This document shows, piece after piece, positions 50,505 to 58,538 of a stretch of DNA of 64,000 nt (position 1 is the first letter of the stretch; every line of letters starts with the position of its first letter). This stretch comes from Parageobacillus thermantarcticus (GTDB lineage: Bacteria > Bacillota > Bacilli > Bacillales > Anoxybacillaceae). The stretch is from positions 38,552 through 102,551 of the forward strand of contig NZ_FOJS01000005.1 in assembly GCF_900111865.1 (NCBI RefSeq). The letters are read 5' to 3'. A program made the translations under genes and the position numbers. The notes under the pieces are model-generated. The model was not told the DNA's origin. It made no database searches and saw nothing but the letters and a program-made list of their open reading frames with translations.

Positions 50505-50657
50505 TTGGAAGAGCTTGTTGGCTTTTGTTCGCAATGCGGCAAACCGATTCATTGTTTGCATGGTTTTTTAAACGGCATCATTAGCGACGAAAAAGAAACG
50601 TTGTATTGTTTTCAATGTTACGAAGAAAAAGAAGAAGCGAAGAGCAGCCGACAATGA
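50505..50657 (+). CDS. Small four-cysteine protein
   Basis: A 50-residue product from TTG 50505 behind AAAGGAGAAATGGTGG. It contains CSQC near residue 8 and CFQC near 35, a possible zinc ribbon, plus a single Cys between. It is divergent from the FNR-controlled DUF2249 gene, but no -10 lies at the right distance from that box on this strand. No family recognised. Confidence 0.5.
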   Translation: MEELVGFCSQCGKPIHCLHGFLNGIISDEKETLYCFQCYEEKEEAKSSRQ

Positions 50658-50687
50658 GCAAAATAGAAAGCGTTATCATATAAGGAT

Positions 50688-50726
50688 AAAAGAATCACAG
50701 CGCGAATCGCCGTGATTCTTTTTTTA
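50688..50726. terminator. Bidirectional terminator at the end of nor
   Basis: AAAGAATCAC...GTGATTCTTT stem with an inner GCG/CGC pairing and T runs at both ends. Confidence 0.8.
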
Positions 50727-50727
50727 T

Positions 50728-53091
50728 TTATTCTTCTTCGGTCAAATCGGCAACCGGAAGCGCTTCTCCCTCGCCGTGTGTCGGTTTGCGCAAATGGAAT
50801 AGCGATTTGACGCTGAATGCCATCAGCACGATGACGCCAATTAAGAAAATCGTATCTGGAACAGAACGGATCGTGAGCAAAGTTTGTATAAGATCCTGTT
50901 GTAAAAACGCTGGGGAACGCGATGCCCAATAGCCGTGTTCAAACGCTTCTTGTATTTGCAGAATACCGATTGGCAGCAGCGTCACTGCAATCATCCCGGC
51001 AAGCCCGATATTAAGCATCCAGCACGCGAATTTTAACCATTTATCATTCCATGCTTCCGGCTTGACGATATTGCGCAGCGAATACAGCAGCACCGCGATG
51101 CCGAACATTCCGTATACTCCCATCATCGCCCCATGGCCATGAGTCGGCGTCAAAAATTGCCCGTGTTCGAAATAGCTTACGGCCGGCAAGTTGATGAGGA
51201 ATCCAAGCACACCGGCGCCGACTAAGTTCCAAATCGCTGTAGAAATCAAAAACCAAAATGTTGACTTATAAGGGAAGTTGACGCCGCCATCGCGCATCAT
51301 TTTATATTGCTCATATGCTTCTAAAATAAGCAATGTAAGCGGAATGACTTCAAGCGCCGAAAAAACGGCACCAAGCGCAATCCATATTTCCGCCGAACCG
51401 TTGTAGTAATAGTGGTGTCCAATTCCAATGACCCCGCTGCCAAGCAAAATCGTAAATTGGAAATATAACGCTCTTACTGTAGAAGATTTTGTGACAAGTT
51501 TCATTTGCACTAACAAAAAGCCGATCACAACAACGGCGAACACTTCAAAAATTCCTTCCACCCACAAATGGATAATCCACCAGCGCCAATAATCAGCCAT
51601 CGTAAAGTTCGTATCTGGCTTCATGAAGAACGCAAAGATATAAAAGAACGGCACCGCTATCGCCGAGTAGAACAATAAGTGAATCAAACCCCCTTTATCG
51701 CTCTCTCGCTTTAAGCCGCTTTTAATGCCGCGAAAGACGATAAACAGCCAAATGATCATGCCTACTACCAAAATGATTTGCCAAATGCGGCCAAGTTCAA
51801 TGTACTCCCATCCTTGATGGCCAAGCAAGAACCAGCTGTTTCCTAAATATCCGTTCACACCGAGCCATTGGCCGATCATGCTGCCGCCGACAAGAACAAC
51901 GAGCGCCCAAAACAAAATATCAACAAGAAGCCCTTGTCTTTTCGGCTCATGCCCGCCGACAAGCGGCGCGATAAAAATCCCCATGCCGAGCCATGATGTC
52001 GCAATCCAGAAAATCGCCAACTGTAAATGGTAGCTTTTCGCAATGTTAAACGGCAATAAATCGTGGATCCATTTGATGCCGAAAAAGCTGTCTGGCTCTA
52101 CATAATAATGGGCAAGCAGCGCGCCGAACATCGATTGAACGAAAAACAGCACAGCAACAATCGCAAAATATTTTCCAGATTTCACTTGCGAAGGAGTCAA
52201 AGGCTGCTTGCGCAAATCGATCACAGGGAATTGCCCTTCTTTATACGCTTCTTGCATGCTTAATTGATAACGGTAGAAGAAGAACAAAATAATCCCGACA
52301 AATAAAATTAAGATTGTTACGCTTGCTCCGCTCCACCACATCGCGGAAAACGACATCGTATTTCCTGCATCTTCATAATATGGCCAGTTGTTTGTATACG
52401 TAATATGGTCCCCGATTCTTGGAGTGCTCGATAACCAAGCGGTCCAGAAGAAGAAATCGGCAATTTGCTGAATTTGATCGCTATCCGCTACCCAGGCGCG
52501 GTGTGCTTTTGGCATATCCTCCTCCTTAATCAATCCTTTTTGCAAACCCCAACCATCACCGTTTGTAAATACGCGACGATAATGGTCGCGGACTTTTTCC
52601 AGTCCGTATACTTGTGCGTCGGTTAACACGAGCACATCGGTAACCGGATTGTAGCGGTTTTTCCGCATTTCTTTGATTACTTTATCGCGAATAATCGTTT
52701 TTTCATCTTTCGATAGTTGCGAGAACGGTTTTCCATATCGTTCTTTTGCTTTATACTCTTGCATTCCTTCCGTATAAATCTTCAATGCCTCTGCCGTATA
52801 ATCTGGACCCATGTAAGATCCATGCCCAAGCACAGTGCCGTAATCCATCAGGCCATACTTTTGAAACACTGCCTGTCCGCCGATAATCGTTTCTTTTGTC
52901 ATCAACACTTCGCCGCTTTCGCTTCGCACTTCTTTTGGGCGCGGCGCCATTTCTTTAAAAATCCAATACCCGCCGACAAGCAGGACGGTAAAGCTGATTA
53001 AAATCGTAAAAATTAATATCGATTTAAGAAAACTATTTTGTGTCCGCCGTTCGGGACGGAAAGACGGACGAACGGATCGATTAACCTCCAT
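50728..53091 (-). CDS. norZ: Quinol-dependent nitric oxide reductase
   Basis: A 787-residue single-subunit qNOR reducing NO to N2O in the membrane. An N-terminal span (about 23-45) and a long extracytoplasmic domain replace NorC, without a CxxCH heme site. About 13 more spans carry the heme-copper-type histidines: HLQLAIFWIATSW, WIIHLWVEGIFE and GHGAMMGVYGMFG. ATG 53091 follows GGAGGTTGATCATGG. It acts after NirK. The promoter has a degenerate box. Confidence 0.94.
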   Translation of the reverse strand: MEVNRSVRPSFRPERRTQNSFLKSILIFTILISFTVLLVGGYWIFKEMAPRPKEVRSESGEVLMTKETIIGGQAVFQKYGLMDYGTVLGHGSYMGPDYTAEALKIYTEGMQEYKAKERYGKPFSQLSKDEKTIIRDKVIKEMRKNRYNPVTDVLVLTDAQVYGLEKVRDHYRRVFTNGDGWGLQKGLIKEEDMPKAHRAWVADSDQIQQIADFFFWTAWLSSTPRIGDHITYTNNWPYYEDAGNTMSFSAMWWSGASVTILILFVGIILFFFYRYQLSMQEAYKEGQFPVIDLRKQPLTPSQVKSGKYFAIVAVLFFVQSMFGALLAHYYVEPDSFFGIKWIHDLLPFNIAKSYHLQLAIFWIATSWLGMGIFIAPLVGGHEPKRQGLLVDILFWALVVLVGGSMIGQWLGVNGYLGNSWFLLGHQGWEYIELGRIWQIILVVGMIIWLFIVFRGIKSGLKRESDKGGLIHLLFYSAIAVPFFYIFAFFMKPDTNFTMADYWRWWIIHLWVEGIFEVFAVVVIGFLLVQMKLVTKSSTVRALYFQFTILLGSGVIGIGHHYYYNGSAEIWIALGAVFSALEVIPLTLLILEAYEQYKMMRDGGVNFPYKSTFWFLISTAIWNLVGAGVLGFLINLPAVSYFEHGQFLTPTHGHGAMMGVYGMFGIAVLLYSLRNIVKPEAWNDKWLKFACWMLNIGLAGMIAVTLLPIGILQIQEAFEHGYWASRSPAFLQQDLIQTLLTIRSVPDTIFLIGVIVLMAFSVKSLFHLRKPTHGEGEALPVADLTEEE

Positions 53092-53124
53092 CCATGATCA
53101 ACCTCCTATCTTTGCTTCGCTCTC

Positions 53125-53167
53125 ATTGTAGCGCCGCAAAAATAAAAAAAATGTGAGTCATGGCAAA
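53125..53167 (-). promoter_or_regulatory. nor promoter with degenerate Crp/Fnr box
   Basis: Minus-strand -10 TACAAT at 53125-53130; box TTTGC-N6-TCACA at 53152-53167, one perfect half-site; spacing 29.5 bases, as at the strong FNR promoters. The weak half may favour the neighbouring Crp/Fnr protein over Fnr. Confidence 0.55.
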
Positions 53168-53174
53168 CGGATGC

Positions 53175-53217
53175 TATGATTTATGTCACAGCCCGCATAT
53201 GAAGAAACTCATAAAAT
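53175..53217 (+). promoter_or_regulatory. Promoter of the Crp/Fnr-family regulator gene
   Basis: Box TATGA-N6-TCACA at 53175-53190 (one base off) and plus-strand -10 TAAAAT at 53212-53217, spacing 29.5 bases from centre. Predicted leader about 94 bases. Confidence 0.55.
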
Positions 53218-53317
53218 GGTAGTATAGAAATAGCGGAAATTCTTATGATCCTTGTTAAAGAAAACTCCACTTAATAAAAGTCACATTTTTGTCAAAATTG
53301 CGTAAGGAGATGGAATA

Positions 53318-54010
53318 ATGACGAATGATTGGATGAAAGAACGTTTAAAAAATGTCCCGCTTTTTCGCGAGTTATCCGATCATGAACTGGAGTCGCTCGT
53401 ATCGATTTCCCATGTGCGCGTCTATAAGCCGCGGACGTTCGTGTTTATGCAAGGAGATCCGTTAGAACGCGTCTATTTCATCCATTCCGGAACGGTCAAA
53501 ATTTATAAAACGGATATGAACGGAAAAGAACAAATTGTTTCGATTTTGCAGACGGGGGAAATGTTCCCGCACGCCGGTTTTTTCCTAAAAGGCACGTATC
53601 CCGCACACGCGGAAGTCATCGAAGAAGCGACATTAATTGCAATTCCGATCGCGGACTTCGAACAAACGTTAATTTGCTATCCGGAACTATGCATTAAGCT
53701 ATTCCGCGTCATGGGCGAAAAAATCGTTGATTTGCAAAATCGCTTGGAAGAACAAATTCTCCATAACACGTATGAACAAATCATCATGCTTCTTTTGCGC
53801 TTGACGAAAACAAACGCGGTGCAGCAAGGAAAGCTTTACCGCTTGACTGCCCATGTGACGAATCGAGAGCTCGCAAACATGATCGGCACCTCGCGGGAAA
53901 CGGTGAGCCGAACGCTCAGCCAATTAAAGCGAAAAGGATTGATTGATGTCGATAAAGACGGGTTTTATCTGATCGATGCGGAAGGATTGAAAAAAGAAAT
54001 TTTTTTCTAG
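53318..54010 (+). CDS. Crp/Fnr-family regulator (Dnr-like)
   Basis: A 230-residue regulator: cyclic-nucleotide-type beta barrel (about 15-125), dimer helix, then a winged helix with NRELANMIGTSRETVSRTLSQLK near residue 180. It has no Cys cluster for a 4Fe-4S centre, so it is not an oxygen sensor of the Fnr type. The place between nor and the DUF2249 operon suggests an NO- or nitrite-responsive role like Dnr/NnrR (inference). Confidence 0.88.
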   Translation: MTNDWMKERLKNVPLFRELSDHELESLVSISHVRVYKPRTFVFMQGDPLERVYFIHSGTVKIYKTDMNGKEQIVSILQTGEMFPHAGFFLKGTYPAHAEVIEEATLIAIPIADFEQTLICYPELCIKLFRVMGEKIVDLQNRLEEQILHNTYEQIIMLLLRLTKTNAVQQGKLYRLTAHVTNRELANMIGTSRETVSRTLSQLKRKGLIDVDKDGFYLIDAEGLKKEIFF

Positions 54011-54013
54011 CTG

Positions 54014-54056
54014 TGTGATGCAGATCACAACGTTTGAAAATGAGAATTACTATCAT
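54014..54056 (+). promoter_or_regulatory. FNR-type promoter of the DUF2249/membrane-protein operon
   Basis: Perfect TGTGA-N6-TCACA at 54014-54029; -10 TATCAT at 54051-54056; spacing 29.5 bases. Confidence 0.85.
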
Positions 54057-54079
54057 AGCAAGTAAAGGAGGGAATCATA

Positions 54080-54316
54080 GTGGGAACGATCGTCGAGTTG
54101 GATGTCCGTGAAGATTTACAAAAGAAAATCGAACCATTTGAAAAAATTATGAACGCAATTAAACCGCTTCAGGCAGGGGACACGTTTATTTTGCACGCAC
54201 CATTTAAGCCGATTCCACTGCTTCCGATTATGAAGGCAAAAGGCTTTACGTATAAAGCGGAACAAATGGAAAAAAAGCATTGGAAAGTCACTTTCGTCAA
54301 ACAAGGGAATAATTAA
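54080..54316 (+). CDS. DUF2249 protein, first of operon
   Basis: A 78-residue protein from GTG 54080 behind AAAGGAGGGAATCATA. VELDVREDLQKKIEPFEKIMNAIKPLQAGDTFILHAPFKPIPL fits DUF2249 (TusA-like fold). It lacks a conserved Cys for sulfur transfer. Starts a four-gene FNR-type operon with a second DUF2249, a membrane protein and yitW. Confidence 0.82.
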   Translation: MGTIVELDVREDLQKKIEPFEKIMNAIKPLQAGDTFILHAPFKPIPLLPIMKAKGFTYKAEQMEKKHWKVTFVKQGNN

Positions 54317-54415
54317 GTTGCGGAAAGCACGCAAAAAGCGTTTTTCCGGCGATTCAAGCCGTTGAACATGAGCGGAAGTTTGCGCAATCATTTAAACTTA
54401 ATCGGGGTGATAACG

Positions 54416-54625
54416 GTGATTCTTGACAACCGCGGGCTAGAACCGCCGCAACCGATGATGCGGACATTAACCGCGCTTGCAAAACTCCAGTCCGGAGAAA
54501 CATTGACGATCATTAACGACCGCCGCCCGATGTTTTTATACGAACAGCTTGATGAGCTCGGCTATAAACACGAAACCATCGAGCGGGAAGACGGCAGCTT
54601 TCAAATTACGATTACAAAAGGATGA
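54416..54625 (+). CDS. DUF2249 protein, second of operon
   Basis: A 69-residue protein: ILDNRGLEPPQPMMRTLTALAKLQSGETLTIINDRRPMFLYEQLDELG is a clear DUF2249/TusA-like pattern with the family PP motif but no Cys at its active site. GTG 54416 is preferred (CGGGGTGATAAC ahead); other starts at 54362 or 54407 are possible. It overlaps the next gene's region. Confidence 0.8.
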   Translation: MILDNRGLEPPQPMMRTLTALAKLQSGETLTIINDRRPMFLYEQLDELGYKHETIEREDGSFQITITKG

Positions 54626-54630
54626 CAAGC

Positions 54631-55872
54631 ATGATTCCAACGAATACGGCATATGAAACAAATATTCGCCTTCCTTTTTTATTTATCGTGTTTGGTGTCA
54701 TCGCTTTCGCCGCATCACAAACGATCATGCTCGCCGCCGGGCCCACCATAGTAAACGGAGCGTTCCGCCTGCCAACGATATGGGCGGCGGCGCATTTGGC
54801 AATGCTCGGTTTTGCGCTGATGGTTGCGATGGGAGCAATGTACCAACTCGTTCCTGTCGCGTTTTTGACACCGATTTGGAGCGAACGGCTAGGGTTTGTG
54901 CAATTTTTCATCACCGCCGCCGGAATCGCGTTATTTTCCGCTAGTTTAGCGTTTCACGCACGCGCTGCATTTTTCCCAGGACTGCTGCTTGTGCTTGGTA
55001 TCGTGCTTTTTCTTTTCCAAATGGCAATGACATTGCGAAAACAAGCGAAAAAAAATATGATGACATTGTTTGTCAGCACGGCGCTTGTTTGTTTATTATT
55101 TACAATCGTATTTGGGCTGACGCTTGCCTTTCACTTTTGGAGCGGCACACAAACGATGGATCATCTCTTTGCTTTAAAGACACACATCTTATTCGGCGTA
55201 TTCGGTTGGTTTACCTTGCTGATTATCGGTTTTTCATATAAGATGGTGCCGATGTTTTCCCTCGCGCATGGATTTTCGATGAAACCGGCGCGCTATGTGT
55301 ACGCTGCTTACGTCACCGGGCTGGCGGTAACGTTTGTAAGCTTTTGGAAAAATCATCAGGCGGCATTTGTCGCCGGTGCCGGCCTTTTATTTATCGCATT
55401 CGCCCTATTTGTTTATCATATATCGTCGATGTTGCGGAAACGGATGAAAAAAAGGCTCGACCGTCCATTCCAGTTCGCTTTATTGGCCATTGCGATCGCT
55501 CTCATTCTGCACGGGGCGGCGTTTATCTTGTCATTTTTCGGCGACCATCGCAAAATCGCGATTGTGATTTACGGCTATCTGCTTGGCTGGATTATGTTAA
55601 GCATCATCGGCTATTTATATAAAATTGTTCCGTTTTTATGGTGGACGCATCGCTACAGCAAAAAAATCGGCAAGGAAAATGTACCGACGTTAAAACAAAT
55701 GATGAATGAAAATTGGACCGCCGTTCAATGCGCGTTGTTTACGATCAGCGCGATCGGCGTCACAATCGCGTTGGACGTCTCCAACTTGCCGCTATTTTAT
55801 ATCGCCCAAGGCGCAATGACATTGTTTTCTCTTCTTTTTGTCGGCACGGTTATTTCGGTTTTGCGGAAATAA
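54631..55872 (+). CDS. Multi-spanning membrane protein in the denitrification operon
   Basis: A 413-residue protein with about 12 hydrophobic spans and histidines placed within them (AAHLAMLGF, LKTHILFGVFGWF, ILHGAAFIL, WWTHRY). This recalls heme-binding membrane proteins such as NnrS or oxidase subunit I, but I cannot assign a family. ATG 54631 follows AAAGGATGACAAGC. FNR-type co-expression with two DUF2249 proteins suggests a function in nitrite/NO metabolism (inference). Confidence 0.75.
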   Translation: MIPTNTAYETNIRLPFLFIVFGVIAFAASQTIMLAAGPTIVNGAFRLPTIWAAAHLAMLGFALMVAMGAMYQLVPVAFLTPIWSERLGFVQFFITAAGIALFSASLAFHARAAFFPGLLLVLGIVLFLFQMAMTLRKQAKKNMMTLFVSTALVCLLFTIVFGLTLAFHFWSGTQTMDHLFALKTHILFGVFGWFTLLIIGFSYKMVPMFSLAHGFSMKPARYVYAAYVTGLAVTFVSFWKNHQAAFVAGAGLLFIAFALFVYHISSMLRKRMKKRLDRPFQFALLAIAIALILHGAAFILSFFGDHRKIAIVIYGYLLGWIMLSIIGYLYKIVPFLWWTHRYSKKIGKENVPTLKQMMNENWTAVQCALFTISAIGVTIALDVSNLPLFYIAQGAMTLFSLLFVGTVISVLRK

Positions 55873-55888
55873 AAAGGAGGCAATGATC

Positions 55889-56191
55889 ATGGATATTCGC
55901 GAATTAGTACTTCAACAGCTTCGAACGGTTTTTGACCCGGAATTGGGGATCAATGTCGTTGATTTAGGATTAATTTATGATTTGCAAATCAGCGATGGCA
56001 ACATATATATTTTAATGACGCTGACGACGCCGGGATGCCCGCTTCACGATTCCATCGTCGGCGGTGTGAAGCGCGCGCTTGAACATATCGACGGCATTCG
56101 TGATGTCAAAGTGGAAGTTACATGGAACCCGCCGTGGACGCCGGAGCGGATGAGCGAAGAAGCGTTGCGGCAATTAGGGCATTTTTCATAA
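55889..56191 (+). CDS. yitW: MIP18/SufT-type Fe-S assembly protein, YitW-like
   Basis: A 100-residue DUF59 protein. DPELGINVVDLGLIYDL and LTTPGCPLHD (conserved Cys) are family marks; it assists iron-sulfur cluster maturation. ATG 55889 follows AAAGGAGGCAATGATC. It is 16 bases after the membrane-protein gene, so it may be induced with it. In B. subtilis yitW lies next to yitV and yitU, as here. Confidence 0.9.
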   Translation: MDIRELVLQQLRTVFDPELGINVVDLGLIYDLQISDGNIYILMTLTTPGCPLHDSIVGGVKRALEHIDGIRDVKVEVTWNPPWTPERMSEEALRQLGHFS

Positions 56192-56236
56192 AAACATATC
56201 GTTTTTTTCATCCGCTTTTTTCTCCCGACAACGCAT

Positions 56237-56270
56237 AGCGGCTATGCTTTGCCTAGCATAGCCGCTTTTT
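56237..56270. terminator. Bidirectional terminator between yitW and yitV
   Basis: AGCGGCTATGC / GCATAGCCGCT perfect stem followed by TTTTT on the plus strand. Confidence 0.85.
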
Positions 56271-57038
56271 CTACACATGTTTCGAAAACCACTTTACCGT
56301 CTCTAAAAGCGCTTCCCTTGTCACTTTATGCCCAGCCTGATCGTCGGAAATAAATTTTAAGTTTTCTTTTTTCTCTTGATAAAGCCGTTTTATCTGCTCA
56401 TAAAATTCATATGTATAAGAATAAGGCACAACCGGGTCACACTTTCCGTGCCAAATAAGAAGCGGGCGGCCCGCCAATTTCTCCGGCTGTTTGGAAAGAT
56501 CGTATTTCACTAACTTTGCTTTTTCCCGTTTTAATTGCTCGTCTGACAGCGGAATAACAACCCCCATTTTTTTCGCTGTTTCGACTAATTCGTCGAAAAA
56601 CATTTCATAAGCGGGGCATCCCATCAGAGAAACAGCCGCTTTAATCCATGGATACACAGCGAGCGAACCGAATGTGGCGATTCCTCCCATCGATGTGCCG
56701 GCAAGCCCGACTCGGTCTGGGTCAATCAAGCGCCGCCGCTCCATCTCTTCTTTTATCCATTTCACTTCCGCAATCGTCTGCTGGACGACATGCCAAAACA
56801 TCAACTGCAACTCACGCTCTGATAAAAACGTGCCGCGTTCCCCATGATAAAGAGCATCCGGTAACACGACGCGGTATCCTGCTTCGGCAAGCAAATACGC
56901 AAAATGCAAATTATGCTCTTTCGCGCTTGTAAATCCATGAATAAACAGAATGAACGGCAATCGTTCCTCTTTCTTTTCTTTTTTTACGACATGCAGCACA
57001 GGTACTTGGGCAACCGTTTCTTTTTCAATAATGACCAT
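56271..57038 (-). CDS. yitV: Alpha/beta-hydrolase esterase, YitV-like
   Basis: A 255-residue cytoplasmic esterase. HGFTSAKEH oxyanion region near residue 34, nucleophile Ser in GLAGTSMGGIATFG near 118, Asp in HGKCDPVVPY near 203 and His in DQAGHKVT near 237. Neighbours yitU and yitW match the B. subtilis order. Confidence 0.88.
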   Translation of the reverse strand: MVIIEKETVAQVPVLHVVKKEKKEERLPFILFIHGFTSAKEHNLHFAYLLAEAGYRVVLPDALYHGERGTFLSERELQLMFWHVVQQTIAEVKWIKEEMERRRLIDPDRVGLAGTSMGGIATFGSLAVYPWIKAAVSLMGCPAYEMFFDELVETAKKMGVVIPLSDEQLKREKAKLVKYDLSKQPEKLAGRPLLIWHGKCDPVVPYSYTYEFYEQIKRLYQEKKENLKFISDDQAGHKVTREALLETVKWFSKHV

Positions 57039-57175
57039 AAACCAAAACTCCTTCTTTTTTCTATATAGTGTAACATGTAGACAAAAAATTTGGAAAAGAG
57101 TTACACTATATTATAAAATAGTAAAATAAAGCAGAGAACCGTTTATACTTTAAAAACAAAAGCAAAGGAGTCATT

Positions 57176-57982
57176 ATGAAGCGACATTTAATTGCATTAG
57201 ATTTAGATGGTACGTTATTAAAAGATGACAAAACGATTTCCCCGTTTACGAAAGAAATGATTTTGCGCGCCAAAGAAGAAGGGCATCTTGTCGTGATCGC
57301 CACCGGCAGGCCTTACCGCGCCAGCAAAATGTACTACGAAGAACTTGGGCTCACGACGCCGATTGTCAATTTTAACGGCGCGTTCGTCCATCACCCGGCG
57401 GACCGTTCATGGGGAGTCCGGCATTTTCCGCTTCCGCTTGAAGCCGTCAAAGACATTATCGAAGTCAGTGAAACGTATTCGATTAAAAATATTTTAGCCG
57501 AAGTGATAGACAATGTATACTTTCATGAACATGATGAAGTGCTATTAGATATTGTTCGCCTTGGCAATCCAACAATCAAAATCGGCGATTTGCGCTATGC
57601 ATTAAAAGACGATCCAACGAGCATTCTTATTCATACAGACCGACAGCATATCGATCAAATACAGTCATACTTATCCGCCGTCCATGCGAACGTATTGCAT
57701 CACCGGCGCTGGAATGAGCCTTGGCATATGATTGAAATTATCCGCAGCGGCGTCCATAAAGCATTTGGCCTTAAGCAGATCGCCGATTATTTTCATATTC
57801 CGAAAGAACGGGTCATCGCTTTTGGGGATGAAGATAACGATTTAGAAATGATCGAATGGGCAGGTTATGGCATCGCGATGGGCAACGCCATTGAGCCGCT
57901 CAAACAAATCGCAGATGATGTAACGACAACGAATGAAGAAGACGGCATCGGCGTATACTTAAAATCGCTGTTAAAGCTGTAA
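57176..57982 (+). CDS. yitU: Cof-type HAD phosphatase, YitU-like
   Basis: A 268-residue HAD hydrolase. DLDGTLLKDD (nucleophile Asp) near residue 10, VIATGRPY near 41, and motif GDEDNDLEM near 219. In B. subtilis YitU acts on the flavin precursor ARPP; the same role here is inferred. AAAGGAG precedes ATG; divergent from yitV. Confidence 0.9.
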   Translation: MKRHLIALDLDGTLLKDDKTISPFTKEMILRAKEEGHLVVIATGRPYRASKMYYEELGLTTPIVNFNGAFVHHPADRSWGVRHFPLPLEAVKDIIEVSETYSIKNILAEVIDNVYFHEHDEVLLDIVRLGNPTIKIGDLRYALKDDPTSILIHTDRQHIDQIQSYLSAVHANVLHHRRWNEPWHMIEIIRSGVHKAFGLKQIADYFHIPKERVIAFGDEDNDLEMIEWAGYGIAMGNAIEPLKQIADDVTTTNEEDGIGVYLKSLLKL

Positions 57983-58070
57983 CGAATTGCCTTATTATCA
58001 TTCCCTTTATCCGGTTACACTATCCATGACGCAACGCTGCGTCTTTACTTTTTCAAAGGGGGAATACGTC

Positions 58071-58223
58071 TTGGGCAAACGAAACAAGTCGAAACGCTTC
58101 ATCCAACAAAGCGCCGATGCGGTAGAAAAACATGACGAACGAATCCCTTACCATATGACATACGCCGAAGCGGAAGCGCGCAAGGCGGAAAAAGCGTTTG
58201 AAACATCGCTTGGAGGCGAATAA
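58071..58223 (+). CDS. Small charged protein, unknown
   Basis: A 50-residue soluble protein rich in Lys, Glu and Ala. Start TTG 58071 lies behind AAAGGGGGAATACGTC. Two bases separate it from the DUF3813 gene, so they are co-translated. No family recognised. Confidence 0.55.
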   Translation: MGKRNKSKRFIQQSADAVEKHDERIPYHMTYAEAEARKAEKAFETSLGGE

Positions 58224-58225
58224 CG

Positions 58226-58426
58226 ATGGGCAACCGGTTGTTTCAGGAAGCGCGCAAAGCGGTGATGCAGGCGAAACAATCAGCAAACGGCCAAGCGGAT
58301 ATCGAACTAGACCGCGCCATCGCTATCGCGAAAAATGCTTTATCGTCGGCCTACGCGCATTCTAATACGGCGGAAAAAGCGCAGCTGCGTCAATTTCAAG
58401 AAGAACTTGATCAACTCACTCGATAA
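58226..58426 (+). CDS. DUF3813 protein
   Basis: A 66-residue helical protein (NRLFQEARKAVMQAKQSANGQADIELDRAIAIAKNALSSAYAHSN) matching the DUF3813 pattern of Bacillaceae. Function unknown. GGAGGCGAATAACG precedes ATG. Confidence 0.7.
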   Translation: MGNRLFQEARKAVMQAKQSANGQADIELDRAIAIAKNALSSAYAHSNTAEKAQLRQFQEELDQLTR

Positions 58427-58456
58427 CGGTTGCGGCGCTCGTCCGCAACCGTTTTA
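58424..58456 (+). terminator. Terminator after the DUF3813 gene
   Basis: AACGGTTGCGG / CCGCAACCGTT stem followed by TTTAT. Confidence 0.75.
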
Positions 58457-58538
58457 TGCGACAGAAAATTTGTCTTTTTCCTTCATCAGCGCTACACTAA
58501 AACATGTTCTTATCTTAACTTTGTAAGAGGTGGATACA

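Noticed and set aside
50441..50505. FNR activation of the plus-strand four-Cys gene from the DUF2249 box
   Set aside because: At the expected distance the sequence is AATCGT, not a -10 element.
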